Shown here: piece after piece, positions 36,323-44,946 of the stretch | Position numbering within the stretch: the stretch's first letter is position 1 | Layout of the letters: every line of letters starts with the position of its first letter | Origin: Janthinobacterium tructae | GTDB taxonomy: Bacteria > Pseudomonadota > Gammaproteobacteria > Burkholderiales > Burkholderiaceae_D | Direction: 5' to 3' | NCBI RefSeq assembly: GCF_006517255.1 | Contig: NZ_CP041185.1 | Span: forward strand, 3,906,001 to 3,970,000 | DNA length: 64,000 nt | Made by a program: the position numbers and the translations under genes | The notes under the pieces: generated by a model | The model's database searches: none | The model's input: the letters and a program-made list of their open reading frames with translations, nothing else | What the model was told of the DNA's origin: nothing

Positions 36323-36439
36323 AGCGATGGCCCGTCACGTCCAATATTTCGCGCAAGCACGCCAAATTGCGACATCTAAGCAACAAAAAAGCTTCCTTAA
36401 ATCAACAACTTAAGAAGTTAGGCCGCAAATTCCCATTTC

Positions 36440-36455
36440 AGGCATATCCTTTGCT
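36440..36455 (+). promoter_or_regulatory. Sigma-54 promoter of the dicarboxylate symporter
   Basis: AGGCATATCCTTTGCT fits the -24/-12 consensus TGGCAC-N5-TTGCT, with the invariant GG at 36441-36442 and GC at 36453-36454 exactly ten bases apart. It lies about 130 bases before the symporter start. The sigma-54 activator DctD is encoded 4.6 kb downstream. Confidence 0.8.
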
Positions 36456-36582
36456 ATGTACAGGTTTTGCTGCAAATAATCGCTGGCACGCAAGGGCTTG
36501 TTTTTGAGAAATACTGACTCCAAGCTTGAGTTGCTCGCTATCAATAATCCGCTCACAGCGGCGTTTCACCGGAGGAGTCATA

Positions 36583-37896
36583 ATGAAAAAGAAACGGCCA
36601 TTAACCCTGTACATCCTGATTGCCATGATCCTCGGCATTGCCGTCGGTTATGGATGCAACACCGCCTTCCCTGATGCCAAGCTCAGCGCTCAGATCGCTG
36701 GCAATATTTCCATCGTCACCGACGTCTTCCTGCGCCTGATCAAGATGATCATTGCGCTGCTGGTGTTCTCCACCCTGACGGTCGGCATCGCCCACATGGG
36801 CGACGGCAAGACAGCCGGCCGCATCGGCCTGAAAGCCATGTGCTGGTTCGTCGTCGCCTCGCTGGTCTCGCTGGCGCTGGGCATGGTGCTGTCGAACCTG
36901 ATGCAGCTCGGTACCAACCTGGGCTTGCCATTGCCGGACGTACACGCTTCAACGAATTTGAAAACGGCCGCCTTCACCTTGAAAGATTTCTTCACGCACC
37001 TGGTGCCGAAGTCGCCGATCGAGGCCATGGCCAACAATGAAATCCTGCAAGTGCTGGTGTTCTCGATCTTCTTCGGCGGCGCACTGGCCGGCCTGGGCGA
37101 ATCGGGCAAGACCCTGACGGCCGTCGTCGACCAGCTGGCACAAGTCATGCTGCGCATCACCGGCACCATCATGAACCTGGCTCCGCTGGCCGTGTTCGCC
37201 GCCATGGCCTCCGTCATCACCACCCACGGCCTGGGCGTGCTGGTCACGTTCGCCAAGTTCATGGGCGGCTTCTACGTGGGCCTGTTGTGCCTGTGGGCAC
37301 TGCTGATCGGCGCCGGCTTTGTCGTCATCGGCCCGCGCATCTTCAAGCTCGTCGGCCTGATCCGCGAACCATTCCTGCTGGCATTCTCGACGGCCAGCTC
37401 GGAAGCGGCGTATCCAAAACTGCTGACGGCGCTCGACCAGTTCGGCGTGGACCGCAAGATTTCCAGTTTTGTGTTGCCAATGGGCTACTCCTTCAACCTC
37501 GACGGCTCGATGATGTACTGCACCTTCGCCGTGCTGTTCATTGCACAAGCCTACGGTATCGACCTGTCGATCGGCACGCAGATCACCATGCTGCTGCTGC
37601 TGATGCTGACCTCGAAAGGCATGGCCGGCGTGCCGCGCGCCTCGCTGGTGGTGATTGCCGCCACCCTGAACCAGTTCAATATCCCGGAAGCGGGCTTGCT
37701 GCTGCTGATGGGCGTCGACCAATTCCTCGACATGGGTCGCTCGGCCACCAACGCGGTCGGCAATGCCGTCGCCACGGCCGTCGTCGCCAAGTGGGAAGGT
37801 GGCCTGGCCACCGAGGAAGAAGCCGCTGCGGCCAACGCCGCCAACCAGAACACGGAAAGCCATTGGGGCGAAGCTGACCACGCTAGCAAAGCCTGA
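36583..37896 (+). CDS. dctA: C4-dicarboxylate (or glutamate):cation symporter, DctA-like
   Basis: A 437-residue inner-membrane symporter of the DAACS family that takes up succinate, fumarate and malate, or acidic amino acids, with sodium or protons. Family signatures include LRLIKMIIALLVFSTLTVGI, the serine-rich hairpin AFSTASSEAAYPKLL, and GYSFNLDGSMMY with the NLDG motif. The end contains AVGNAVATAVVAKWEG. The ATG at 36583 follows a perfect GGAGGAG box. A sigma-54 promoter upstream and DctB/DctD genes downstream support a dicarboxylate role. A terminator separates it from the porin gene. The family includes glutamate carriers, so substrate is not certain. Confidence 0.88.
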   Translation: MKKKRPLTLYILIAMILGIAVGYGCNTAFPDAKLSAQIAGNISIVTDVFLRLIKMIIALLVFSTLTVGIAHMGDGKTAGRIGLKAMCWFVVASLVSLALGMVLSNLMQLGTNLGLPLPDVHASTNLKTAAFTLKDFFTHLVPKSPIEAMANNEILQVLVFSIFFGGALAGLGESGKTLTAVVDQLAQVMLRITGTIMNLAPLAVFAAMASVITTHGLGVLVTFAKFMGGFYVGLLCLWALLIGAGFVVIGPRIFKLVGLIREPFLLAFSTASSEAAYPKLLTALDQFGVDRKISSFVLPMGYSFNLDGSMMYCTFAVLFIAQAYGIDLSIGTQITMLLLLMLTSKGMAGVPRASLVVIAATLNQFNIPEAGLLLLMGVDQFLDMGRSATNAVGNAVATAVVAKWEGGLATEEEAAAANAANQNTESHWGEADHASKA

Positions 37897-37903
37897 TAGC
37901 GCC

Positions 37904-37932
37904 ATGGCCCGCCACAAGCGGGCCATTTATTT
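37904..37932 (+). terminator. Rho-independent terminator after the symporter
   Basis: ATGGCCCGC pairs with GCGGGCCAT around a CACAA loop, followed by TTATTT. It lies eight bases after the symporter stop and before the porin gene. Confidence 0.8.
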
Positions 37933-38004
37933 GTTGTCCATGTTGAGTAACAAGCAGTCAGGTAGTGCGATCAGTAGTCATTCCAACTTATTAGAGAGAT
38001 TTTC

Positions 38005-38994
38005 ATGAAAAAAGTCCTGTTTACCCTGCTGGCCCTTGGCGCAGCTTCCGGCGGCGCATTGGCGCAATCGAGCGTGACCATGTATGGCGTGGCTGACGCC
38101 GGCCTGGTGTTCGACAAGGATGCGGCCGGCGACCGCCTGAACCGCGTCGCCTCCGGCATCGCCTCGGGCTCGCGCATCGGCTTCAAAGGCAAGGAAGACC
38201 TCGGTGCTGGCCTGGCCGCCATTTTCGTGCTGGAAAGCGGTTTCAACATCGATACCGGCACCTCGGGCCAGGGCGGCCGCCTGTTCGGCCGCCAGGCATA
38301 CGTCGGCCTGACCGGCAGCGCCGGCGCCGTCACCTTGGGCCGCCAATATACGCCGTACTACTTGGCCCTGCGCGACGTGGCCGATCCGTTTGTCATCGGC
38401 CTGGCCGGCACGGCATCGAACATTATGGCGACGAATTATCGCATCGACAACATGGTGCAATACAGCACGCCGACCTGGAGCAAGCTGTCGGCCGACCTGG
38501 CGTATGGCTTTGGCGAAGTGGCCGGCGACAATGCGAAAAACCGCAGCATGGGCGGCGCCGTGCACTACATCGACGGCCCGCTGAACGTGACCCTGACGCA
38601 CCACCGCCAGGAAAATTTGGTGGCGAAGCAAACGCGCAACACCCTGCTGGCCACGCGCTACGACTTTGGCGTGCTGCAAGGCAACTTCGGCTACGCCGAC
38701 AACCGCGCCTTCGACGACAGCAAGAGCAACGACATCCTCGTTGGCTTCAGCGCCCCGTTCGGCGCCACCAAGCTGGTCGCGTCCTACATCCGCCACAACG
38801 ACAAGAGCAATGCCAACCGTGACGCCCAGCAGTGGGCCATCGGCGCCTTCTATGCGCTGTCCAAGCGCAGCGACCTGTACACAGGTTACGGCCACATCAG
38901 CAACAAGAACGGCGCTACCTACAAGGTTGGCAATGCCACCGACGATGGCACCGGTAACAGCGGTTTCAACCTGGGCATGCGCCACACGTTCTAA
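38005..38994 (+). CDS. General porin (Burkholderiales type)
   Basis: An outer-membrane trimeric porin of 329 residues. A signal peptide MKKVLFTLLALGAASGGALAQ precedes the strand beginning SSVTMYGVADAGLVF, which is the hallmark of betaproteobacterial porins. GFKGKEDLGAGLAAIFVLE, GRLFGRQAYVGLTG and a C-terminal barrel strand ending in Phe (LGMRHTF) follow. It sits between the symporter and the sensor genes. It may admit dicarboxylates, although its own terminators suggest separate transcription. Confidence 0.93.
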   Translation: MKKVLFTLLALGAASGGALAQSSVTMYGVADAGLVFDKDAAGDRLNRVASGIASGSRIGFKGKEDLGAGLAAIFVLESGFNIDTGTSGQGGRLFGRQAYVGLTGSAGAVTLGRQYTPYYLALRDVADPFVIGLAGTASNIMATNYRIDNMVQYSTPTWSKLSADLAYGFGEVAGDNAKNRSMGGAVHYIDGPLNVTLTHHRQENLVAKQTRNTLLATRYDFGVLQGNFGYADNRAFDDSKSNDILVGFSAPFGATKLVASYIRHNDKSNANRDAQQWAIGAFYALSKRSDLYTGYGHISNKNGATYKVGNATDDGTGNSGFNLGMRHTF

Positions 38995-39027
38995 GGACAT
39001 CGAGCTGTCCGTGACATAAAAGCGTGA

Positions 39028-39056
39028 GCCGCCGGATGCATATCCGGCGGCTTTTT
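39028..39056 (+). terminator. Rho-independent terminator after the porin
   Basis: GCCGCCGGAT and ATCCGGCGGC form a perfect 10-bp stem with a GCAT loop followed by five T. It lies 33 bases beyond the porin stop codon. Confidence 0.92.
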
Positions 39057-39115
39057 CTTTTTACGCAATATTTAAATGCGATACTGTGGGTTCTTGCAAG
39101 TTGGCAGCTGATTTT

Positions 39116-41023
39116 ATGAATAGCAGTAACAAACCCTCCCTTTCCTGGCGTCAGCGCCTGGCGCAACGCTCGGGCCGCGAAACGCTGGCTTGGGGCGTGG
39201 TGCTGGCAGCGTGTCTGACGACCGTCTGGCTCGTATATTTCTGGACGGAGCGCATCGCCATCGGCAAGCTGCAGGCGAGTGGCGCGCAGCGCCTCGAGGT
39301 GTATGTCAGCAGCCTGGAAAACGCGCTGGAGAAATACGATTTCCTGCCCAAGACGCTGGAACTGAACCGCGACGTGATCCGCCTGCTGCAGCACCCGGAA
39401 GATCCCGTGCTGGTCGATACGGTCAACCATTACCTGGAGCAGATGAATGCCCAGGCGAAATCGTCGACCATTTTCATCAGCAACCTCGACGGCAACACGC
39501 GGGCCGCCAGCAATTGGCAGCAGCCCGACAGCTTTATTGGCGACAATATCTCGTTCCGCCCCTACGCGCAGGACGCCCTGCGGGGCACGCCGGGGCGTTT
39601 TTATGGCGTCGGCACGACGCGGCTCGAGCCCGGCTACTTCTTTGCCCATGGCATCTACCAGAATGGCCACATGCTGGGCCTGGCAACGGTCAAGGTGAAC
39701 CTGGAAACCCTGGAAAAACGCTGGGTGCAAGGCGCGGACAAGGTCATGCTGGCCGATGAGCACGGCGTGATCTTTCTCAGTTCCATGGCGGACTGGAAAT
39801 ACAAGACCCTGGCGCCGCTGTCGCCCGCCATCGTCGAAGAACTCAACCGCACGCGCCAGTATTACTCGAAGCAGCTCGAAGCCATCCCCTTCGTCTCGGA
39901 CCGCCAGCTGGGCAATGGCGCGCGCGTGATCAGCGTGCGCGAGCAGGAACATGCCGACACGCCACCAAAGATCAGCTCCAGCGTCATGACACAGATCAAG
40001 CTCAAGTCACCGCAAGGCTGGACTTTTATCTACCTGTCCGACCTGGCGCAGGCAAAAGCCAGCGCGCGCGCGGCAGCCGCCTTCTCTTGCGTGCTGCTGG
40101 GTTTTTTCATGCTGCTGTTCTTTTACCTGCGCCAGCGCCGCGCAGCCGTGGCGCAAAAATTGCGCGCCCGCGAAGATTTGCAACATGCCTACGACAACCT
40201 GGAAGCCATGGTCGAGGAACGCACCTCGGAACTCAATGCCATGACGCAAAGCCTGAGCCAGGAAATCGAGGTGCGCAGCAAGGCCGAGCAAAAACTCCAC
40301 ATCACGCAAAACGAATTGTTCCAGGCCGGCAAGATGGCCGTGCTGGGGCAAATGTCGGCCAGCATCACGCATGAACTCAACCAGCCGCTGACGGCGCTGC
40401 GCACCATGTCCGACAATGCCGTCATCCTGCTCGAGCGCGGACGGCTCGACGATGCGCGGCGCAACCTGGCGAAGATCTCGCAAATTGCGGCCAGGATGGG
40501 GACCATTACGGGTCAGTTGAAGATTTTTGCGCGCAAGTCGACCACCAGCCTGACCTCCGTCTCGATCCCCACGGCGATCAGCAATGCCCTGTTCCTGGTC
40601 GAGCGCCGGCTGCAGGTTGAAAATGTGCGTTTCACCCTGCAACTGCCGCCTGAAGACATCTTCGCCATGTGCGAAAGCAACCGCCTGGAACAGGTGCTGG
40701 TGAACCTGTACGCCAACGCGCTCGACGCCATGAACGGCAGCGAAGTGCGCAGCCTGCGCGTGTCCGTCGCATGCACGCCCGAGCATGTGCTGATCCATGT
40801 GGCCGACACGGGACCGGGCCTGTCGACGGAAGTGTACGAACACCTGTTCGAACCGTTCTTCACGACCAAGCCGCAAGGACTGGGACTGGGCCTGGGCCTG
40901 GCCATTTCCGAACAGATCACGCGCCAGTTCGGCGGCGTGCTGCGCGCCGAAAACGCCCCCGGCGGCGGCGCCATCTTCACCATCGAACTACAGATTGCAA
41001 CGCAGGAGGAAAAACATGTTTGA
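39116..41023 (+). CDS. dctB: C4-dicarboxylate sensor histidine kinase
   Basis: A 635-residue inner-membrane kinase. The first transmembrane helix is near 23-45, followed by a long double-Cache periplasmic sensor (about 46-305, with YFFAHGIYQNGHMLG), a second transmembrane helix near 318-340, a coiled coil, and the kinase core. The phospho-acceptor motif ITHELNQPL has His419. NLYANALDAM (N box) and GLGLGLGLAISEQI (G box) are intact. This is the DctB architecture. The start is taken at ATG 39116; a GTG 30 bases upstream is possible. Its end overlaps the start of dctD by eight bases. Confidence 0.9.
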   Translation: MNSSNKPSLSWRQRLAQRSGRETLAWGVVLAACLTTVWLVYFWTERIAIGKLQASGAQRLEVYVSSLENALEKYDFLPKTLELNRDVIRLLQHPEDPVLVDTVNHYLEQMNAQAKSSTIFISNLDGNTRAASNWQQPDSFIGDNISFRPYAQDALRGTPGRFYGVGTTRLEPGYFFAHGIYQNGHMLGLATVKVNLETLEKRWVQGADKVMLADEHGVIFLSSMADWKYKTLAPLSPAIVEELNRTRQYYSKQLEAIPFVSDRQLGNGARVISVREQEHADTPPKISSSVMTQIKLKSPQGWTFIYLSDLAQAKASARAAAAFSCVLLGFFMLLFFYLRQRRAAVAQKLRAREDLQHAYDNLEAMVEERTSELNAMTQSLSQEIEVRSKAEQKLHITQNELFQAGKMAVLGQMSASITHELNQPLTALRTMSDNAVILLERGRLDDARRNLAKISQIAARMGTITGQLKIFARKSTTSLTSVSIPTAISNALFLVERRLQVENVRFTLQLPPEDIFAMCESNRLEQVLVNLYANALDAMNGSEVRSLRVSVACTPEHVLIHVADTGPGLSTEVYEHLFEPFFTTKPQGLGLGLGLAISEQITRQFGGVLRAENAPGGGAIFTIELQIATQEEKHV

Positions 41024-42359
41024 CGGCTTGAAGGTCTTGCTGGTCGAAGACGACCCCACCGTACGCGAAGGCAGCGAGCAGGCACTGCAACTGGCTGGCC
41101 TGGACGTGCTGGCCTTCCACTCGGCCGAGCTGGCCTATAAACTGCTCACGCCCGATTTCCCCGGCATCGTGGTCAGCGACGTGCGCCTGCCGGGCATGAG
41201 CGGCCTGGAATTGCTGCAAGCGGTCAAGACGCTCGATGCCAACCTGCCCGTGATCCTCGTCACCGGCCACGGCGACATCACCATGGCCGTGCACGCCATG
41301 CGCACGGGCGCCTATGATTTCATCGAAAAGCCGTATTCGTCCGAACAACTGGTCGACGTCATCCTGCGCGCGCTGGAAACGCGGCGACTCACGCTGGAAG
41401 TGCACAGCCTGCGCCGCCAGCTCGAGGACGGCGGCGGCATCGAATCGCGCCTGCTGGGAAATTCCGTGGCGATGCGCGACATACGGCGCTTGATACTCGA
41501 CGTAGCAGACGAACCGGCCGACGTACTGATCTATGGCGACACGGGCACGGGCAAGGAAATGGTGGCCCGCTGCCTGCACGACTTCAGCCACCGCCGCAAG
41601 CACAACTTCGTTGCCGTCAACTGCGGCGCGATTCCCGAAAGCATATTTGAAAGCGAAGTCTTCGGCCACGAACCGGGCGCATTCACGGGCGCGGCCAAGC
41701 GGCAGGTGGGCAAGATCGAGCACGCGGACCACGGCACTTTTTTCCTCGACGAAATCGAAAGCCTGCCCCTGTCCCTGCAAGTGAAATTGCTGCGCGTGCT
41801 GCAGGAACGCTATATCGAACGGCTCGGCTCCAACGTGCCCACGCCCGTCGACGTGCGCGTCATCGCGGCGGCCAAGCTGGACCTGGAAGACTTGTCGCAG
41901 CAGCAGAAATTCCGCAGCGACCTGTACTACCGCCTGAATCTGATCGTGCTGCATTTACCGCCCTTGCGCGAACGGCGCGAAGACATTCCCATCCTGTTCG
42001 AGCACTTCGTGCTGGCCGCCGCCGCCCGCTACAACCGCACCGCGCCCGTGGTCTCCAGCGCACAGATGCGCAACCTGATGGCCCATTCCTGGCCCGGCAA
42101 TGTGCGAGAACTGCGCAATATCGCCGACCGCTTCGTGCTCGGTATCGCCGGCGGCGCTTCCAGCCTGCTGGCGGGCAATCAGGCCAGCCCCCTGTCGCTG
42201 GCGGAGCAGGTGAACGGCTTCGAACGCGCACTGATCGAACAGGAACTACGCGCATATTCCGGCAACGTCAGCGAAGTAAGCACGGTACTCGGCTTGCCGA
42301 AACAGACCTTGTATCACAAGATGCAAAAGTACAACCTGGTGGCCGAAGAGTTCAGGTAA
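41016..42359 (+). CDS. dctD: Sigma-54-dependent response regulator DctD
   Basis: A 447-residue activator with a receiver domain (D12, D13, phospho-acceptor D55), an AAA+ ATPase (Walker A GDTGTGKE at 174-181, sigma-54 contact loop GAFTGA at 221-226, FLDEIESLP Walker B) and a Fis-type helix-turn-helix at the end (NVSEVSTVLGLPKQTLYHKM). AGGAGGA precedes the ATG, which lies inside the end of dctB, so the pair is coupled. It should activate the sigma-54 promoter at 36440-36455. The final eight bases overlap the convergent phosphoesterase gene. Confidence 0.93.
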   Translation: MFDGLKVLLVEDDPTVREGSEQALQLAGLDVLAFHSAELAYKLLTPDFPGIVVSDVRLPGMSGLELLQAVKTLDANLPVILVTGHGDITMAVHAMRTGAYDFIEKPYSSEQLVDVILRALETRRLTLEVHSLRRQLEDGGGIESRLLGNSVAMRDIRRLILDVADEPADVLIYGDTGTGKEMVARCLHDFSHRRKHNFVAVNCGAIPESIFESEVFGHEPGAFTGAAKRQVGKIEHADHGTFFLDEIESLPLSLQVKLLRVLQERYIERLGSNVPTPVDVRVIAAAKLDLEDLSQQQKFRSDLYYRLNLIVLHLPPLRERREDIPILFEHFVLAAAARYNRTAPVVSSAQMRNLMAHSWPGNVRELRNIADRFVLGIAGGASSLLAGNQASPLSLAEQVNGFERALIEQELRAYSGNVSEVSTVLGLPKQTLYHKMQKYNLVAEEFR

Positions 42360-43098
42360 GCACGCCGACACGGCCCGTGCGCAGTGGCACGACCCAGTCG
42401 GGCCGGCCATTCGCCAGCGCCAGCCGCGCCGCCTGCTCCCAGTCATATTCCACGGCGTGCAACTGCGCCGTCCAGGCGCCGTCCATCGCCTGTTCGGCAA
42501 TCGCATAGCGCGCATGCGGCGTGCCGTTCTGCATCACGTGCGGATAAGCATGATCGTCGTCGTAGGCTTGCAAGCCGACGCTGCCCGGGTTGACGATCAG
42601 CCGCCCATCGGCCAGGCGCACCTGGCGCGGCATGTGCGTGTGGCCGCACAGGATCAGGGCCGCGTCGGCCGCGCCCGCGCGTTCGGCCACCTCCACCGGC
42701 GTGGCGGCGCGGCTGCCCTGCGGCGTGACGCTGTCGAGAAAATACACGAGGTCGCTTGTCGGGGTGCCGTGCACCAGCAGCACATCGTGGCGCAAGCGCA
42801 AGGTGGCGGGCAGCGCATTGATCCACGCGAGTTGCTCGGGCAGCAGTTGCGCGCGCGCAAAAGCGTCGGACACGCCCATGCGGGCCGGGTCGCCCAGCAG
42901 CTGGCGCTCGTGGTTGCCGCGGATGGTGGGCAAGTCGAGCCCCATCAGGCGCGCCGCCGTGGCGCGCGGCTGCAGATGGCCCGAGACGATATCGCCCAGG
43001 TTGACGGTCACGTCGACCCCACGCCGGGCGATATCGGCCAGCACGGCCTCAAGCGCATCGAGGTTGCCGTGGATATCGGAAATGGCGGCGATTTTCAT
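42352..43098 (-). CDS. Calcineurin-like metallophosphoesterase (YfcE/MJ0936 type)
   Basis: A 248-residue cytoplasmic phosphoesterase. Metal-binding motifs are complete: D-x-H in AISDIHGN, GD in VNLGDIVSG, GNH in TIRGNHE, and the later His in VLLVHGTP and GHTHMP. The NPGSVG motif is typical of the YfcE-like group. Substrates may be phosphodiesters or nucleotides and are not determinable here. The ATG at 43098 has GAGGAG upstream; a longer in-frame start is rejected. Confidence 0.88.
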   Translation of the reverse strand: MKIAAISDIHGNLDALEAVLADIARRGVDVTVNLGDIVSGHLQPRATAARLMGLDLPTIRGNHERQLLGDPARMGVSDAFARAQLLPEQLAWINALPATLRLRHDVLLVHGTPTSDLVYFLDSVTPQGSRAATPVEVAERAGAADAALILCGHTHMPRQVRLADGRLIVNPGSVGLQAYDDDHAYPHVMQNGTPHARYAIAEQAMDGAWTAQLHAVEYDWEQAARLALANGRPDWVVPLRTGRVGVLT

Positions 43099-43325
43099 GC
43101 GGTGTCTCCTCTTCTTGCACACCATTCTGCCCGCGTCCTGCGTTGCAGGCAATGCCGGTATGAATACTAGCTGTTACACACGGTAGGACAAATCCGACGG
43201 CCACTTGCGCCGTGCGGCTACGTAATTTAAAAGTAACAATTGCTACCATTTCCTCATTGCACTGTTGCCCAGCGTGGGCCGCCCAAGCATCGCGACAGTT
43301 TCACTTTATTCTGAGGAGTAGTCCT

Positions 43326-44174
43326 ATGGTTGTTACGTCCGTCCCCGCCCGCCTGTCCCCACCTCGTCCGCACCACCTCGCCTTGCGCGGTGCCATGATG
43401 CTGGGTGTGCTGGGCATGGCCACGGCGGCCGCCACGGCGCGGGCCGAGCCATCGCCCACGCTGGACCGTGTCAGCATCTCGGTCGGGGCATTTTCCGCCG
43501 ATCCGCGCATCAATATCGGCGCCGACACGCAGTTTGGCCGCATCGACGCCCCCGAATCAAAGCCCAGCCATACCACCATCCCGCGCATCAAGGCCGATGT
43601 GCTGATCGGCGACCGCCACGGCCTGGCTTTCGACTACTACCGCTACGACAAATCCTACACGCCAAGCCTGACGGGCGAAACCATCATCAATGGCCAGCCC
43701 GTCACCGGCACGGCCACGGCGAATGCGGATCTGAAGCTGGACCTGGCCAAGCTGGCCTATAAATGGTGGTTGGGCAGCGGCAACGACACCTTCGGCATCG
43801 GCCTGGGCGCCGCCTACTACCACGCCGGCCTGAACGGCACGGCCACCGGCGTCGTCAATGGCGAAACGGCCACGGCGCGCGATTCCATCAGCGAGCATGC
43901 ATTCGCGCCGCTGCTGGAAGTGGGCTGGCGCCACGCCTTCACGCCGGACTTGCGCATGTATGCGGAAGCGTCGGGCATCAAGAAAAACGGCGGACGCATC
44001 AATGGCCACATCTACGGCGGCAATATCGGCGTGGAATGGTTTCCGTTCAAGAACATCGGCTTCGTGGCCGATTATGGCATCTCGAAAATCAAGCTGCACC
44101 GCGACAGCGAACGCGATGCCGACCTGAACATTCGCCTGACGGGACCGTCAGCGTATGTGAAAGTGCGCTTCTAA
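43326..44174 (+). CDS. Outer-membrane beta-barrel protein
   Basis: A 282-residue exported protein. Its long signal peptide ends near TARAEP. Alternating beta strands follow, including ADVLIGDRHGLAFDYYRYDKSY, KLDLAKLAYKWWLGSG and FGIGLGAAYYHAGLNG, and the protein ends in a C-terminal Phe (YVKVRF), as expected for an 8- to 12-strand barrel. It is not assigned to a named family. The ATG at 43326 follows GAGGAG; an upstream in-frame ATG at 43212 lacks a ribosome binding site. It converges with the acetyltransferase gene. Confidence 0.78.
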   Translation: MVVTSVPARLSPPRPHHLALRGAMMLGVLGMATAAATARAEPSPTLDRVSISVGAFSADPRINIGADTQFGRIDAPESKPSHTTIPRIKADVLIGDRHGLAFDYYRYDKSYTPSLTGETIINGQPVTGTATANADLKLDLAKLAYKWWLGSGNDTFGIGLGAAYYHAGLNGTATGVVNGETATARDSISEHAFAPLLEVGWRHAFTPDLRMYAEASGIKKNGGRINGHIYGGNIGVEWFPFKNIGFVADYGISKIKLHRDSERDADLNIRLTGPSAYVKVRF

Positions 44175-44180
44175 ACGAGC

Positions 44181-44690
44181 TCAGGCCGCCGATTTCAGCA
44201 AGGTCAGCTGGAACTGCGGCAAGTCCGGATCGTCGTAGGCCTCGACCCTGGCAAACGGCAGGCGCGCAAACGCCTGCTGCCAGAAGGCGCAGGCAGCGGC
44301 ATCGGCGCGAAACATCGCCACCAGCCACGTCTGCTCGCTGTCCAGCAGCACCCTGCGCACCACTTCCAGCGCCACGCCCCGGCGCCGGTATTGCTTCAAA
44401 ATAAAAAAGTCGCTGAACTCCTGCACCGCCAACCCGCCCGCCATGCCAGGCTCCGTGATGAAAAAGCCGGCCAGTTCACCATCGACCTCGATCCAGCTGG
44501 CCGTGTGGCCAGCTGCGTGCACATACGACGCCAGCCCCGCATCGCACACGTCGTAGCGGCCATCGGCCAGCAGCGCTTCACCGCTCCAGGCGGCATTGTC
44601 ATAACAGTACAGTTGAAACAGCCGCGCCAGTGCCGCCTCTTCGCCCGGGGCAATGGCGCGCAAGGCGATGATCTTGTCTATGGCATGCAT
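44181..44690 (-). CDS. GNAT family N-acetyltransferase
   Basis: A 169-residue GNAT-fold enzyme transferring an acetyl group from acetyl-CoA. The CoA-binding motif A appears as FFILKQYRRRGVALEVVRRVL, containing the Q/RxxGxG/A-like QYRRRGVA. The acceptor is unknown. It starts at the ATG at 44690 and stands alone, seven bases from the stop of the convergent barrel gene. Confidence 0.82.
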   Translation of the reverse strand: MHAIDKIIALRAIAPGEEAALARLFQLYCYDNAAWSGEALLADGRYDVCDAGLASYVHAAGHTASWIEVDGELAGFFITEPGMAGGLAVQEFSDFFILKQYRRRGVALEVVRRVLLDSEQTWLVAMFRADAAACAFWQQAFARLPFARVEAYDDPDLPQFQLTLLKSAA

Positions 44691-44868
44691 GAAAAGCTTT
44701 CCTCCACTGTGGTGTCGAACCAGTGCGCGATCTTATCACCGTCACTCATCCCCGCCTGGGGCATTTCATGCCCGTTTTTCCACCTCCGGTCGCAAAAAGA
44801 TTACTTTTTTCCAATTGCTTATATATTATTTCCTTTAAGTAACATCCGCCATCGCGGTTGACAGAAAA

Positions 44869-44919
44869 CAAGGGCGATCCCCTTGCACAGACCGGCAGAC
44901 AGGTATCTGCCGGCTTTTT
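44869..44919 (+). promoter_or_regulatory. Tandem hairpins in the leader of the ABC operon
   Basis: CAAGGG/CCCTTG (44869-44885) is followed by CCGGCAGA/TCTGCCGG (44892-44913) and five T. The second hairpin looks like an intrinsic terminator but lies only 27 bases upstream of the ABC ATPase start, with no plus-strand gene before it for about 690 bases. A possible -10 box TATATT is at 44822-44827. This layout suggests attenuation of the operon. Confidence 0.55.
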
Positions 44920-44946
44920 AGACCCAAGCTCTGGAGAGTGCTGCAC

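Larger units (their letters stand above)
36187..36582. other. Regulatory region upstream of the dicarboxylate symporter
   Basis: The first 58 bases are the right end of the IS110-derived element. The rest holds a perfect palindrome (36307-36322), a second imperfect inverted repeat CTTCCTTAA/TTAAGAAG (36392-36417), and a sigma-54 promoter at 36441-36454. This is the layout expected of an enhancer-dependent promoter. No gene is seen. Confidence 0.65.

Noticed and set aside
36484..36500. TGGCACG followed by GCTTG as a second sigma-54 promoter
   Set aside because: The GG and GC elements are nine rather than ten bases apart, whereas the site at 36440-36455 has exact spacing.
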